Shown: piece after piece, positions 8,436 to 16,218 of the stretch | How positions within the stretch are numbered: the stretch's first letter is position 1 | Layout of the letters: each line of letters opens with the position of its first letter | Assembly: GCF_000250675.2 (NCBI RefSeq) | Contig: NC_018681.1 | Location: forward strand, 2,356,001 to 2,420,000 | Source: Nocardia brasiliensis ATCC 700358 | GTDB lineage: Bacteria > Actinomycetota > Actinomycetes > Mycobacteriales > Mycobacteriaceae | DNA length: 64,000 nt | Direction of reading: 5' to 3' | Notes under the pieces: model-generated | Seen by the model: only the letters and a program-made list of their open reading frames with translations | Told to the model about the DNA's origin: nothing | Database searches by the model: none | Position numbers and translations under genes: made by a program

Positions 8436-11381
8436 CTATTCGCCGGCCGGCCCGGCCAGTGCCTCGCGCACCAGCTCGACCGGGTGCCAGGCGGTGCGTC
8501 CCGCGCCGTGGAAGATCTGCTGCCGGCACGACACTCCGGTCGCTGCCACGATCGTGTCGTCCGGTTCCGCGGCGAGGGCCGGGAAGAGCCGGTCGCCGCC
8601 GACCGCCATCGACGTGTTGTAATGCTCCGATTCGAAGCCGAACGAGCCCGCCATGCCACAGCAGCCGGAGTTGATCTCTTCGACCTGCACCCCCGGAATC
8701 CGCCGCAGCAGTGCCATCGTCGCGGCCGTGCCGACCTCGGCCTTCTGGTGGCAGTGCCCGTGGAACACGATCCGGCGACCGGCGAAAGCGCCGCTCAGCG
8801 ACAGCCGGCCCGCGTCGATCGCCTCGACCAGTAATTCCTCCACCTGTTTGACTCGGGCCGCGACCGCGCGCACCGCGTCCACGTCCGGCACCAGCGCCGC
8901 GTGCTCGTCGCGCAGCATGAACAGGCACGAGGGCTCGCAGCCGACGATGGGCGACCCCGGCTCGGTGTGCGTGGTGAGCGAATCGATCAGTCCCGCGGCC
9001 TTTTTCCGGGCGTCGTCGAGCAGTCCCTTGGACATACTGGAACGGCCGCAGCAGCCGCCGCTCGCGAGTTCCACCTGCCAGCCCGCCAGTTCCAGCAGTT
9101 CGATGGCCGCCATGCCGATGTGCGGTTCGGTATAGGTGGTGAAGGAATCGGCGAGCCAATTGACGGTGCCCAGCGGGGCGGGCACAGCCGGGGTGGCCCG
9201 CCGATGCTTGCGGAAGCCGCGAATCAGGTTGGCCCGCTGGAACACCGGTAGCGGACGAGCGGCGGTGATGCCGAGCGTGCGATCCATCATCCGCCGCGCG
9301 AAACCGATCCGGCCGGGCAGGTTCGACAGCGGCGCGGTCGCCGAGCCGAGCCGGTTGAGCGCGCGAATCGAACCGAAAACCCTGGAGCGCAGGGGTGTTC
9401 CGTGGATCTCGTGATGATGTGCGAGGGTCTCGGCTTTGAGCGAGGCCATGTCCACGCTCATCGGGCACTCGCTCTTGCACGCCTTGCACATCAGGCACAG
9501 ATCGAGGATCTCGTGCAACCGCTCGTCGCCGAGCGCGGCATGCGGATCCGGCGCGGAGAGCGCCTTGACCAGCGCGTTGGCGCGGCCGCGGGTGGCGTGC
9601 TCCTCGTTCTTGGTCGCGATGTAGGACGGGCACATCACACCCGTGGTGGCTTTGCGGCACAGGCCGATGTTCATGCAGCGATCCGCCGCGCCGCGCATGC
9701 CGCCGACGACCTCGAACTTCAGTGCGGTGGTGAGCGGCGGCGCGGGCGGCAGTGCGTCGCGGTCGCGCAGATTCTCGGTCATCGACGGCGCGTCGACGAT
9801 CTTGCCCGGATTCATGATGTTGCCGGGATCGAAGAGCCGCTTCACTTTTCGCATCGTCTCGTACAGCTCGTCGCCGAAGATCTCGCGGTTGAACTCGCTG
9901 CGGGCGAGACCGTCACCGTGCTCACTGGAGTTCACCCCGCCGTATTCGGCGACGAGTTTCTGCACTGCCTCGGCGACCGTGCGCATCTTGGCCACCTCGT
10001 CGGGCCGGGTGAGATCGACGAACGGACGGATGTGCAGGCAGCCGACCGAGCAGTGGCCGTAGAACCCCGCCTGCATCTGGTGCTCGTCGAGAATCTCCTT
10101 GAACCGCTTGGTGTATTCGGTCAGGTGCACCGGGTCCACGGCGGTGTCCTCGACGAAGGCGAGCGGGCGGCGGGTGCCCTCACCCGCGGCCATCAGCAGC
10201 CCGAGGCTGGATTTGCGGACCTTCAGCAATGCCGTTTGATCGGCGGGCGTGACGGCGCGCAGTGTGTGATAGCCGTGCCCGTTGCGCTGCCAGAGCGCCT
10301 CCAGCCGGTCCAGCTCGGCGACCAGGCGCGTCTCGTCGTCACCACTGAACGAGACGAACAGCAGCGCACCGGGATCGCCGACCAGGATCGTGCCGAGTTC
10401 GGCGTATTCGATCTTCTGCCTGGACAATTCGAGAATGGTGCGGTCCATCAGCTCGACCTGGTTCGGGTCGCAGCTCAGTGCGTCGGTGGTGGCCGCGATC
10501 GCGCTCACGGTGTCGGTGAAGTGGCCGACCGCGTAGACCGTCCGGGCCGGCTTGGGCACCAGGTCGACCAGCGCATGTGTGACGATCACCAGCGTGCCCT
10601 CCGCGCCGACCACGAATTTGGCGAGGTCGAACGGTTTCTCGGCGCCGAAGCCCACCAGCCGGTCGAGCCGGTACCCGCCCGCCCGGCGCCAGAACACCGG
10701 CATACCGGCCTCGATGATGTCCACGTTGGCCGTGACGAGATCCGAAAGCTCTTGGTATATCCGGCCTTCCAAGGTGGGCGCGGTGGCGCGGCGCTTACGC
10801 TCGAGCTCGTCGACCGATTCCAGCCTGGCCCGGGAGCCGTCGGCGAGCACCACGTCCAGCGCCCGTACGTGATCGATCGTCATGCCGTAGGTCAGCGAAC
10901 CGCTGCCCGCGGAGTTGTTGCCGATCATGCCGCCGATGGTGGCGCGGTTGCTGGTCGAAGTGTCCGGCCCGAACATCAACCCGTGGGCGGCGGCGGCCTG
11001 GTTGAGCTGGTCCTGCACCACCCCGACCTCGACCAGCGCGGTGCGGGCCACCGGGTCGAGCTGCACGATCCGATTCATGTGCCGGGACAGGTCGAGCACC
11101 AGACCGGGGCCGATGGTCTGCCCGGCCAAGCTCGTGCCCGCGCCGCGCGCCACGATGGGCACCCCGAGTTCGCCTGCCGCGCGCACCGCCGCCGCGACGT
11201 CGTCCGCGTCACGGGGAAAGGCCACGCCCGCAGGCATTATCGAATACATGCTCGCGTCGCGGGCGAAGATGTGGCGGCTGTAGTCGTCGAAAGCCACCTC
11301 GCCGGTCATGGTTTCGCGCAGGGCGCGCTCCAAGCGGGCCGACACCTCGGCTGCCGCGCTGTCGATCGTGGGGGAGTTCAT
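8436..11381 (-). CDS. Fused FAD-linked and Fe-S 2-hydroxyacid dehydrogenase (GlcD-GlpC type)
   Basis: A 981-residue fusion of a flavin oxidase and an iron-sulfur subunit. The N-terminal half is a VAO/PCMH FAD-binding domain (VARGAGTSLAGQTIG and TIGGMIGNNSAGS) with a FAD-oxidase C-terminal domain (FYGHCSVGCLHIRPF). The C-terminal half has Fe-S cysteines, including CLMCKACKSECP at about residues 625-637, and two CCG domains (GCCGRSSMSKG and SGCCGMAGSFGFE). This is the layout of D-lactate, glycolate or D-2-hydroxyglutarate dehydrogenases that pass electrons to the respiratory chain. Next to glyoxylate genes, glycolate to glyoxylate is the likely reaction, but D-lactate cannot be excluded. It heads an operon with the FAH gene. 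Confidence 0.88.
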   Translation of the reverse strand: MNSPTIDSAAAEVSARLERALRETMTGEVAFDDYSRHIFARDASMYSIMPAGVAFPRDADDVAAAVRAAGELGVPIVARGAGTSLAGQTIGPGLVLDLSRHMNRIVQLDPVARTALVEVGVVQDQLNQAAAAHGLMFGPDTSTSNRATIGGMIGNNSAGSGSLTYGMTIDHVRALDVVLADGSRARLESVDELERKRRATAPTLEGRIYQELSDLVTANVDIIEAGMPVFWRRAGGYRLDRLVGFGAEKPFDLAKFVVGAEGTLVIVTHALVDLVPKPARTVYAVGHFTDTVSAIAATTDALSCDPNQVELMDRTILELSRQKIEYAELGTILVGDPGALLFVSFSGDDETRLVAELDRLEALWQRNGHGYHTLRAVTPADQTALLKVRKSSLGLLMAAGEGTRRPLAFVEDTAVDPVHLTEYTKRFKEILDEHQMQAGFYGHCSVGCLHIRPFVDLTRPDEVAKMRTVAEAVQKLVAEYGGVNSSEHGDGLARSEFNREIFGDELYETMRKVKRLFDPGNIMNPGKIVDAPSMTENLRDRDALPPAPPLTTALKFEVVGGMRGAADRCMNIGLCRKATTGVMCPSYIATKNEEHATRGRANALVKALSAPDPHAALGDERLHEILDLCLMCKACKSECPMSVDMASLKAETLAHHHEIHGTPLRSRVFGSIRALNRLGSATAPLSNLPGRIGFARRMMDRTLGITAARPLPVFQRANLIRGFRKHRRATPAVPAPLGTVNWLADSFTTYTEPHIGMAAIELLELAGWQVELASGGCCGRSSMSKGLLDDARKKAAGLIDSLTTHTEPGSPIVGCEPSCLFMLRDEHAALVPDVDAVRAVAARVKQVEELLVEAIDAGRLSLSGAFAGRRIVFHGHCHQKAEVGTAATMALLRRIPGVQVEEINSGCCGMAGSFGFESEHYNTSMAVGGDRLFPALAAEPDDTIVAATGVSCRQQIFHGAGRTAWHPVELVREALAGPAGE

Positions 11382-11422
11382 GGGGATTCCTTCTGGATCC
11401 GTGGGAGTTCGCCGAAGGGGGA

Positions 11423-11461
11423 CACGGCGGCCGGGCCCGCTCTGCGGAACCGGCCGCCGTG
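11423..11461 (-). terminator. Hairpin terminator of the MFS transporter gene
   Basis: A perfect 12-base-pair stem (arms 11423-11434 and 11450-11461) with a 15-base loop begins 4 bases past the transporter stop at 11466 and ends before the dehydrogenase start at 11381. It probably separates the two transcription units. Confidence 0.6.
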
Positions 11462-11465
11462 GTAC

Positions 11466-12827
11466 TCAGACGAGCGGGGCCCGATCCGGTGCTGACTGCT
11501 GCGCCGGCTCGACCCGTGCCTTGTCGACCGGGAGTGGCTCGACCACCATCGATTGCGTTGCCTCGCGCAACTTTTTGCGCAAGGTCAGCACGAGCAGCGC
11601 TGCGGCGCCGAACACCCCGCCGAAGAAGGCCTGGGTGAGCGCGTACCCACCGCCGCTGAGATCGCTGAGCCAGCCGCCGATGTACGGCCCGAAGAAGCTG
11701 CCGAGGTTACCGACGCCGTTGATCAGCCCCAAGCCCGCGCCCGCGGCGGCCACCGGTACGAGCTTGGTGACCGTCGCCCAGAACGGGCCGTACCAGGCGA
11801 TCGAGGCGGCGGTGCCGAGGATCATCGCCCCCAGCACCAGCCACTTCTGTTGCGGTGAAATCAAACTCGCGCCACCGAGGATGATCGCCGCCGCACCGAG
11901 TACCAGCGACATGTGTGCGATATGGCCGCCCCGTTTGTCTGCCGACCGGCCGATGAGAATGATGGCCACGCCCGCCGCGATCTGGGGCAGGATCGCGACG
12001 AGACCCACCTTCATATCGGTGTGGAACGCCTTCTTCAACACGCTCGGCAGCCACAGGGTGAGGCCGAGCAAGCCCATCTGCGTCAGGGTGTAGATCAGGG
12101 CGAAATGCCACACGATCCGGCTGGTGAACGCGGCCTTGAAGGTGCCACGGTGTTGCAGCGGTTCCCCTTCCTCGAGCCGGGAACGTTCGATGTAGTCGCG
12201 TTCGTTCTTCGACAACCAGCCCGCCTTGGCCGGCGTATCGCGAATCACCGCGAGCCAGGCGATGAGTCCGACGATCAGCGGCGCGCCGCCCTGGATGATG
12301 AACATCCAGCGCCAGTCGGTGTAGGTCAGCAGGATGCCGGAGAACGGCGCGGCGACGATCGCCGCGATCGGGGTGTACAGCTTGAAAATCGCGTAGGCCC
12401 TACCGCGTTCGGCGAACGGGAACCACGACCGGATGGTGGCCATCAGCGCGGGTTGTACGCCGCCCTCCGCCACCCCGAGCAGGAATCGGGCCAGCAGCAA
12501 TTGGCCGACGGAGTTGGTGAAGCCCTGGGCCATCGCGGCCACGCTCCATAGCACCATCAGGATCGCGATCCACTTTCTGGCACTCCATCTTTCGGCCATG
12601 TAGCCGCCGGGGATCTGCAGTAGCAGGTAGCCCCAGAAGAAGATGCCGCTCGCGAGGCCCTGCTGCGCCTTGGTGAGCCCCATATCGGCTTCGAGATGGG
12701 TGAGGGCGAAGCTGATATTGGTCCGGTCGATATAACAGATGACGTAGATGAAGACGACGACCGGCAAAATATAGGTCCAGCGCTTCATTTCGGAGAAGCG
12801 CCGGATGGGAGAGGTCCGCTCGGACAA
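11466..12827 (-). CDS. MFS transporter, anion:cation symporter (ACS) family
   Basis: A 453-residue major facilitator with about twelve membrane segments. The family signatures are the first helix ending VICYIDRTNISFAL and the loop QIPGGYMAERWSARKW between helices 2 and 3. ACS members import organic anions such as tartrate, glucarate, galactonate or phthalate. Position between a glycolate-type dehydrogenase and glyoxylate genes points to uptake of a small hydroxy acid; the substrate is inferred. The start is TTG 12827, supported by a strong GGAGG at 12835-12840 (reverse strand) with seven bases of spacing. An internal ATG at codon 14 is less well served. Confidence 0.88.
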   Translation of the reverse strand: MSERTSPIRRFSEMKRWTYILPVVVFIYVICYIDRTNISFALTHLEADMGLTKAQQGLASGIFFWGYLLLQIPGGYMAERWSARKWIAILMVLWSVAAMAQGFTNSVGQLLLARFLLGVAEGGVQPALMATIRSWFPFAERGRAYAIFKLYTPIAAIVAAPFSGILLTYTDWRWMFIIQGGAPLIVGLIAWLAVIRDTPAKAGWLSKNERDYIERSRLEEGEPLQHRGTFKAAFTSRIVWHFALIYTLTQMGLLGLTLWLPSVLKKAFHTDMKVGLVAILPQIAAGVAIILIGRSADKRGGHIAHMSLVLGAAAIILGGASLISPQQKWLVLGAMILGTAASIAWYGPFWATVTKLVPVAAAGAGLGLINGVGNLGSFFGPYIGGWLSDLSGGGYALTQAFFGGVFGAAALLVLTLRKKLREATQSMVVEPLPVDKARVEPAQQSAPDRAPLV

Positions 12828-12881
12828 CGACCTACCTCCTCGTAGGTGACCGGCGTGATCGGCGCCGGTGGAATATCGGAT

Positions 12882-12903
12882 CCCGGCTCGTGGGGGAGCC
12901 GGG
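12882..12903 (-). terminator. Possible hairpin between aminotransferase and transporter genes
   Basis: An 8-base-pair GC stem (12882-12889 with 12896-12903) lies in the 187-base gap between the aminotransferase stop at 13015 and the transporter start at 12827. It could end the upstream transcript or act as a leader structure for the transporter. Nothing else was seen in the gap. Confidence 0.35.
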
Positions 12904-13014
12904 TGAGAGTCGCTCGTGGCGGAGCATCGAGAGTCGAGCAGGAGGCTGTCGAAGCGGGGGCCCAGCTGGGAGCGAAAGGGACGGGACGAGAACAGATTCG
13001 GCGCGCGCCGAGCG

Positions 13015-14181
13015 CTATTCGGCGCGTAACACCGCGAGCGCGGCGGGCAGCCCGGCGGGGTCGACGGTGACGCCCGCCAACTCGAGCCCCATCTGCACGC
13101 CGGACAGCGTGCCCGCGAGCATCAGATCGTTGAAGTGGCCGAGGTGGCCGATCCGGAAGACGCGTCCGGCGAGCTTGCCGAGCCCGGTGCCGAGCGACAT
13201 GTCGAAGCGCTCCAGGATGATTCGGCGCACCTTGTCCGCGTCGTACTCGGTGCCGAGCAGCACGGCGGTCAACGCGCCGGAGTATTCACGCTCGTCGGCG
13301 CACAACACCTCCAGGCCCCAGCCGTGTACGGCGGCCCTGGTGGCGGCCGCGTGCCGGCGGTGTCGTGCGAAGACGTTCGGCAGGCCTTCTTCCTCGAGCA
13401 TGAGCAGGGCTTCGCGCAAGCCGTAGAGCAGGTTGGTCGCGGGTGTGTAGGGGTAGAAGCCGCGCTCGTTGTTGTCGAGGATCGGCGTCCAGTCCCAGAA
13501 GGATTTCGGCAGTCGCGCTGTCGTCGCTGCCGCCAGGGCCTTATCGCTGATCGCGTTGAAACTCAGCCCGGGTGGCAGCATCAGCCCCTTCTGGGAGCAG
13601 GCGACCGTCACGTCGACGCCCCAGTCGTCGTGCCGGTAGTCGATGGATCCCAGGGACGAGATCGTGTCGACCAGCAGCAGCGCCGGATGGTCGGCCTCGT
13701 CGATGGCGGCGCGGATCTCCGGTATCCGGCTGGTGACACCGGTCGAGGTCTCGTTGTGCACGACCATCACCGCCGCGATTTCGTGTCCGGTGTCGGCGGC
13801 GAGGCGCTCGGCCAGGGCCGTCGGGTCGGCGCCGTGGCGCCAGTCGCCCGGCACGAAATCGACGGTCAGGCCGAGGCGTTCGGCCATGTCCCGCCACAGG
13901 CTCGCGAAATGGCCGGTCTCGAAGGCGATTACGCGATCGCCCGGGGAAAGGGTGTTGACCAGGGCCGCCTCCCAGGCTCCGGTGCCGGAGGCGGGATAGA
14001 CGACAACCGGGTTGCCGGTGCCGAAAACCGGTTTGAGCCGGTTCAGCAGATCGAGCGCGAGTTCGGCGAACTCGGGCCCGCGATGGTCGATGGTCGGTTG
14101 CGCGATGGCGTGCAGTACCCGGTCGGGGACGTTGGTCGGTCCGGGGATCTGCAGGAAATGCCGTCCGCTGTGCGCGGTCAT
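13015..14181 (-). CDS. Class V aminotransferase, serine-glyoxylate aminotransferase type
   Basis: A 388-residue PLP enzyme of fold type I. The start HFLQIPGPTNVPDRVL and the early GPEFAEL are typical of serine-glyoxylate and alanine-glyoxylate aminotransferases. The PLP lysine is in VACSQKGLMLPPGLSF, and DTISSLGSIDY supplies the PLP-contacting aspartate. It would transfer the amino group of serine or alanine to glyoxylate, giving glycine and hydroxypyruvate or pyruvate. This fits neighbours that process hydroxypyruvate and glyoxylate. ATG 14181 is chosen; GTG 14184 is one codon upstream. It is divergent from an IclR regulator 92 bases away, which probably controls it. Confidence 0.87.
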   Translation of the reverse strand: MTAHSGRHFLQIPGPTNVPDRVLHAIAQPTIDHRGPEFAELALDLLNRLKPVFGTGNPVVVYPASGTGAWEAALVNTLSPGDRVIAFETGHFASLWRDMAERLGLTVDFVPGDWRHGADPTALAERLAADTGHEIAAVMVVHNETSTGVTSRIPEIRAAIDEADHPALLLVDTISSLGSIDYRHDDWGVDVTVACSQKGLMLPPGLSFNAISDKALAAATTARLPKSFWDWTPILDNNERGFYPYTPATNLLYGLREALLMLEEEGLPNVFARHRRHAAATRAAVHGWGLEVLCADEREYSGALTAVLLGTEYDADKVRRIILERFDMSLGTGLGKLAGRVFRIGHLGHFNDLMLAGTLSGVQMGLELAGVTVDPAGLPAALAVLRAE

Positions 14182-14198
14182 CACATCAATTTCCAATC

Positions 14199-14224
14199 TG
14201 TGCCGTGTTATGGCACACTGTGCC
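14199..14224. promoter_or_regulatory. Operator candidate with three TGTGCC half-sites
   Basis: TGTGCC (14199-14204), GGCACA (14212-14217) and TGTGCC (14219-14224) form two overlapping inverted repeats, TGTGCC-N7-GGCACA and GGCACA-N1-TGTGCC. They lie between the divergent aminotransferase and IclR genes, which makes this the natural binding site of that IclR protein. Binding is inferred. Confidence 0.55.
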
Positions 14225-14273
14225 GTGAGAAGGTTCAGCAAGGGTAGGGATGTGAGATAGAGGAGTCAAGACT

Positions 14274-15014
14274 TTGCGCAATGTCCTCAACACGCTGCGG
14301 GTATTGGAGGAGGTCGCGGCCCGGCAGCCGATCGGCGTCGGCGAATTGTCGAGAGTGCTGGATATGCCCAAGAGTTCGGTGCAGCGGGTGCTGGTCACCC
14401 TGGACACGGCCGGGTGGATTCGCCCGGCGTCCGGGGAGATCACCCGGTGGGTGCTGACCACGAAGGCGCTGGCGGTCGGCAGCCGGGCCGGGGGCGATCT
14501 CGGGCTGCGCGGAGTGGCGCTGCCGATCATGGAGAACCTGCGCAGGCGCACCGAGGAGACCATCCACCTGACCATCCCGGAGGACGGCAAGATGGTCCTG
14601 ATCGAGCGGCTCGAGACCGACAAGCCGGTGCGCACCAACATGGCGCTGGGACACTCGTTGCCGCTGCACGCCTCCGCGAACGGCAAAGCCGTACTCGCGC
14701 ACAGCGATCCCGATACCGTGCGCAAGCTGGTGGCCGGTGAGCTGCCGCGCTACACCGACACCACGATCACCGATCCGGCGGCGCTGCAGGCGGAGCTGGC
14801 CGAGATCAAGGCGCGCGGATTTGCGGTGAACCGCGGCGAATGGCGCTCCGATGTCGGCGCGGTAGCGGCGGTGGTCCTGGACGGCGCGGCTAAGCCGATC
14901 GCGAGCCTGAGCGTGAACGTGCCGATCAGCAGGCTGACGGCCGAATCCGAGCCGGCCTGGGGCGCCGCGGTGCGCGAGGCGGCGCACACGATCGGTGCGC
15001 GCCTGAGCAAGTGA
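14274..15014 (+). CDS. IclR family transcriptional regulator
   Basis: A 246-residue IclR regulator. The N-terminal winged helix is seen as NTLRVLEEVAARQPIGVGEL and LDMPKSSVQRVLVTLDTAGW; the effector domain spans residues about 75-245 (LPLHASANGKAVLA, GFAVNRGEW, PIASLSVNVPISRL). Family members bind small organic acids such as glyoxylate, pyruvate or oxalate-like ligands. The start is TTG 14274 with AGGAG at 14261-14265. It diverges from the aminotransferase gene and faces the TGTGCC repeats, so local control and autoregulation are likely. It is only distantly similar to the second IclR at 19913. A strong hairpin follows its stop. Confidence 0.9.
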   Translation: MRNVLNTLRVLEEVAARQPIGVGELSRVLDMPKSSVQRVLVTLDTAGWIRPASGEITRWVLTTKALAVGSRAGGDLGLRGVALPIMENLRRRTEETIHLTIPEDGKMVLIERLETDKPVRTNMALGHSLPLHASANGKAVLAHSDPDTVRKLVAGELPRYTDTTITDPAALQAELAEIKARGFAVNRGEWRSDVGAVAAVVLDGAAKPIASLSVNVPISRLTAESEPAWGAAVREAAHTIGARLSK

Positions 15015-15030
15015 GCCGGGGCGCAACCGT

Positions 15031-15074
15031 TTTCGCGCACCCGCCGCGGGCGGGCCGGAGCCGGGTGCGCGAAA
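15031..15074. terminator. Bidirectional hairpin terminator
   Basis: A perfect 13-base-pair stem (15031-15043 with 15062-15074) encloses an 18-base GC-rich loop. It lies exactly between convergent genes ending at 15014 and 15090. Confidence 0.65.
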
Positions 15075-15089
15075 CCGGAAGGCGTGCGG

Positions 15090-16211
15090 TCAGGACAGGT
15101 GCCGGGCGGCGATCCGTGCCCCGAGCTGCCGCAGCAGGACCTCGCCGTCGGTGAGGCAGCGCCGCACGTCGGGCTCGATCGACAGCAGCGAATACGCGGC
15201 CGTAAAACCGGACTCGTGTAAGCGCCACTCCGGCAGCGTGTTCCGTCCGCACACGGCGACCACCGGTACGCCCGCCGCGCCTGCTGCCGCCGCGACGCCC
15301 GCGGGCGCTTTGCCGTGCAGCGTCTGCTCGTCGAGCGTGCCCTCGCCCGTCACGACCAGATCCGCCTGAGCGAGCTGCCGGTCGAAATCGACCAGGTCCA
15401 ATACCAATTCGATGCCCGGCGCCAGCCGGGCCCCGAGCACTGCGATGGCCGCGAAGCCGACGCCGCCGGCCGCGCCCGCCCCTGGAGTGTCGCGGAGATC
15501 GCTGCCGGTCGTCGCGGCGACAACGTCGGCCCAATGCCCCAGTGCCGCATCGAGGATGCTCACCTGCGCCGCGTCCGTGCCCTTCTGCGGCCCGTAGACG
15601 GCTGCCGCGCCGCGGGAGCCGAGCAGCGGGTTGTCCACGTCGCAGGCGACGGTGAACTCGACCCCGGCGGTTCGCTCTCGCAAAGCCGTGAGGTCGAGGG
15701 TGGCGACCTCGGTGAGAGCCGCACCCCCGTCACCGATGTCGGCGTCTTCCGCGTCGAGCAGGCGGGCACCGAGGGCGCGCAGCAGTCCCGCGCCACCATC
15801 GGTGCCCGCACTGCCACCGATGCCGAGCACCACGTGTCGGCAGCCCGCGGCGATCGCCGCGGCGATCACCTCGCCCGTGCCGCGGCTGGTCGCGGTCATC
15901 GGCGCGAAGTCCCCGCCGGGCAGCCGGACCAGCCCCGAGACGTCCGCCAGTTCCACCACGGCCAGGTCGTCGCGCCGGGCGTAAGCCGTGTCGACCGGTT
16001 CTCCGGTCGGCCCGGCGGCGGTCACCGGTACGGCCGTGAACCCGGCGGCCAGCGCGGCGGCGACGGTTCCGTCACCGCCGTCGGCGACCGGGACGACGGA
16101 GATCGCCGCATCCGGCAGTACTTCCCGGATTCCGGCGGCGGTGGCGCGTCCGACCGCCGCAGCGGTCAGCGAGCCCTTGAACTTGTCGGAGGCGATCAGC
16201 ACGCGTGGCAT
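15090..16211 (-). CDS. glxK: Glycerate kinase
   Basis: A 373-residue glycerate kinase of the GarK/GlxK family, which phosphorylates D-glycerate with ATP, usually to 2-phosphoglycerate. The start LIASDKFKGSLTAAAVG is the family signature, followed by VVPVADGGDGTV and the nucleotide-binding glycine stretch VLGIGGSAGTDGGAGLL. PQKGTDAAQV and VVTGEGTLDEQTLHGKAP, also characteristic, come later. It is full length, with ATG at 16211. It lies 7 bases past the stop of glyoxylate carboligase and is the last gene of the hyi-glxR-gcl-glxK operon, where it performs the final step of the glycerate pathway. Confidence 0.93.
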   Translation of the reverse strand: MPRVLIASDKFKGSLTAAAVGRATAAGIREVLPDAAISVVPVADGGDGTVAAALAAGFTAVPVTAAGPTGEPVDTAYARRDDLAVVELADVSGLVRLPGGDFAPMTATSRGTGEVIAAAIAAGCRHVVLGIGGSAGTDGGAGLLRALGARLLDAEDADIGDGGAALTEVATLDLTALRERTAGVEFTVACDVDNPLLGSRGAAAVYGPQKGTDAAQVSILDAALGHWADVVAATTGSDLRDTPGAGAAGGVGFAAIAVLGARLAPGIELVLDLVDFDRQLAQADLVVTGEGTLDEQTLHGKAPAGVAAAAGAAGVPVVAVCGRNTLPEWRLHESGFTAAYSLLSIEPDVRRCLTDGEVLLRQLGARIAARHLS

Positions 16212-16218
16212 CGGGGCG

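Noticed and set aside
9402..11495. A 697-codon open frame on the plus strand opposite the flavin/Fe-S dehydrogenase
   Set aside because: Low-quality composition; the opposite strand encodes a clear multidomain enzyme over the same bases.
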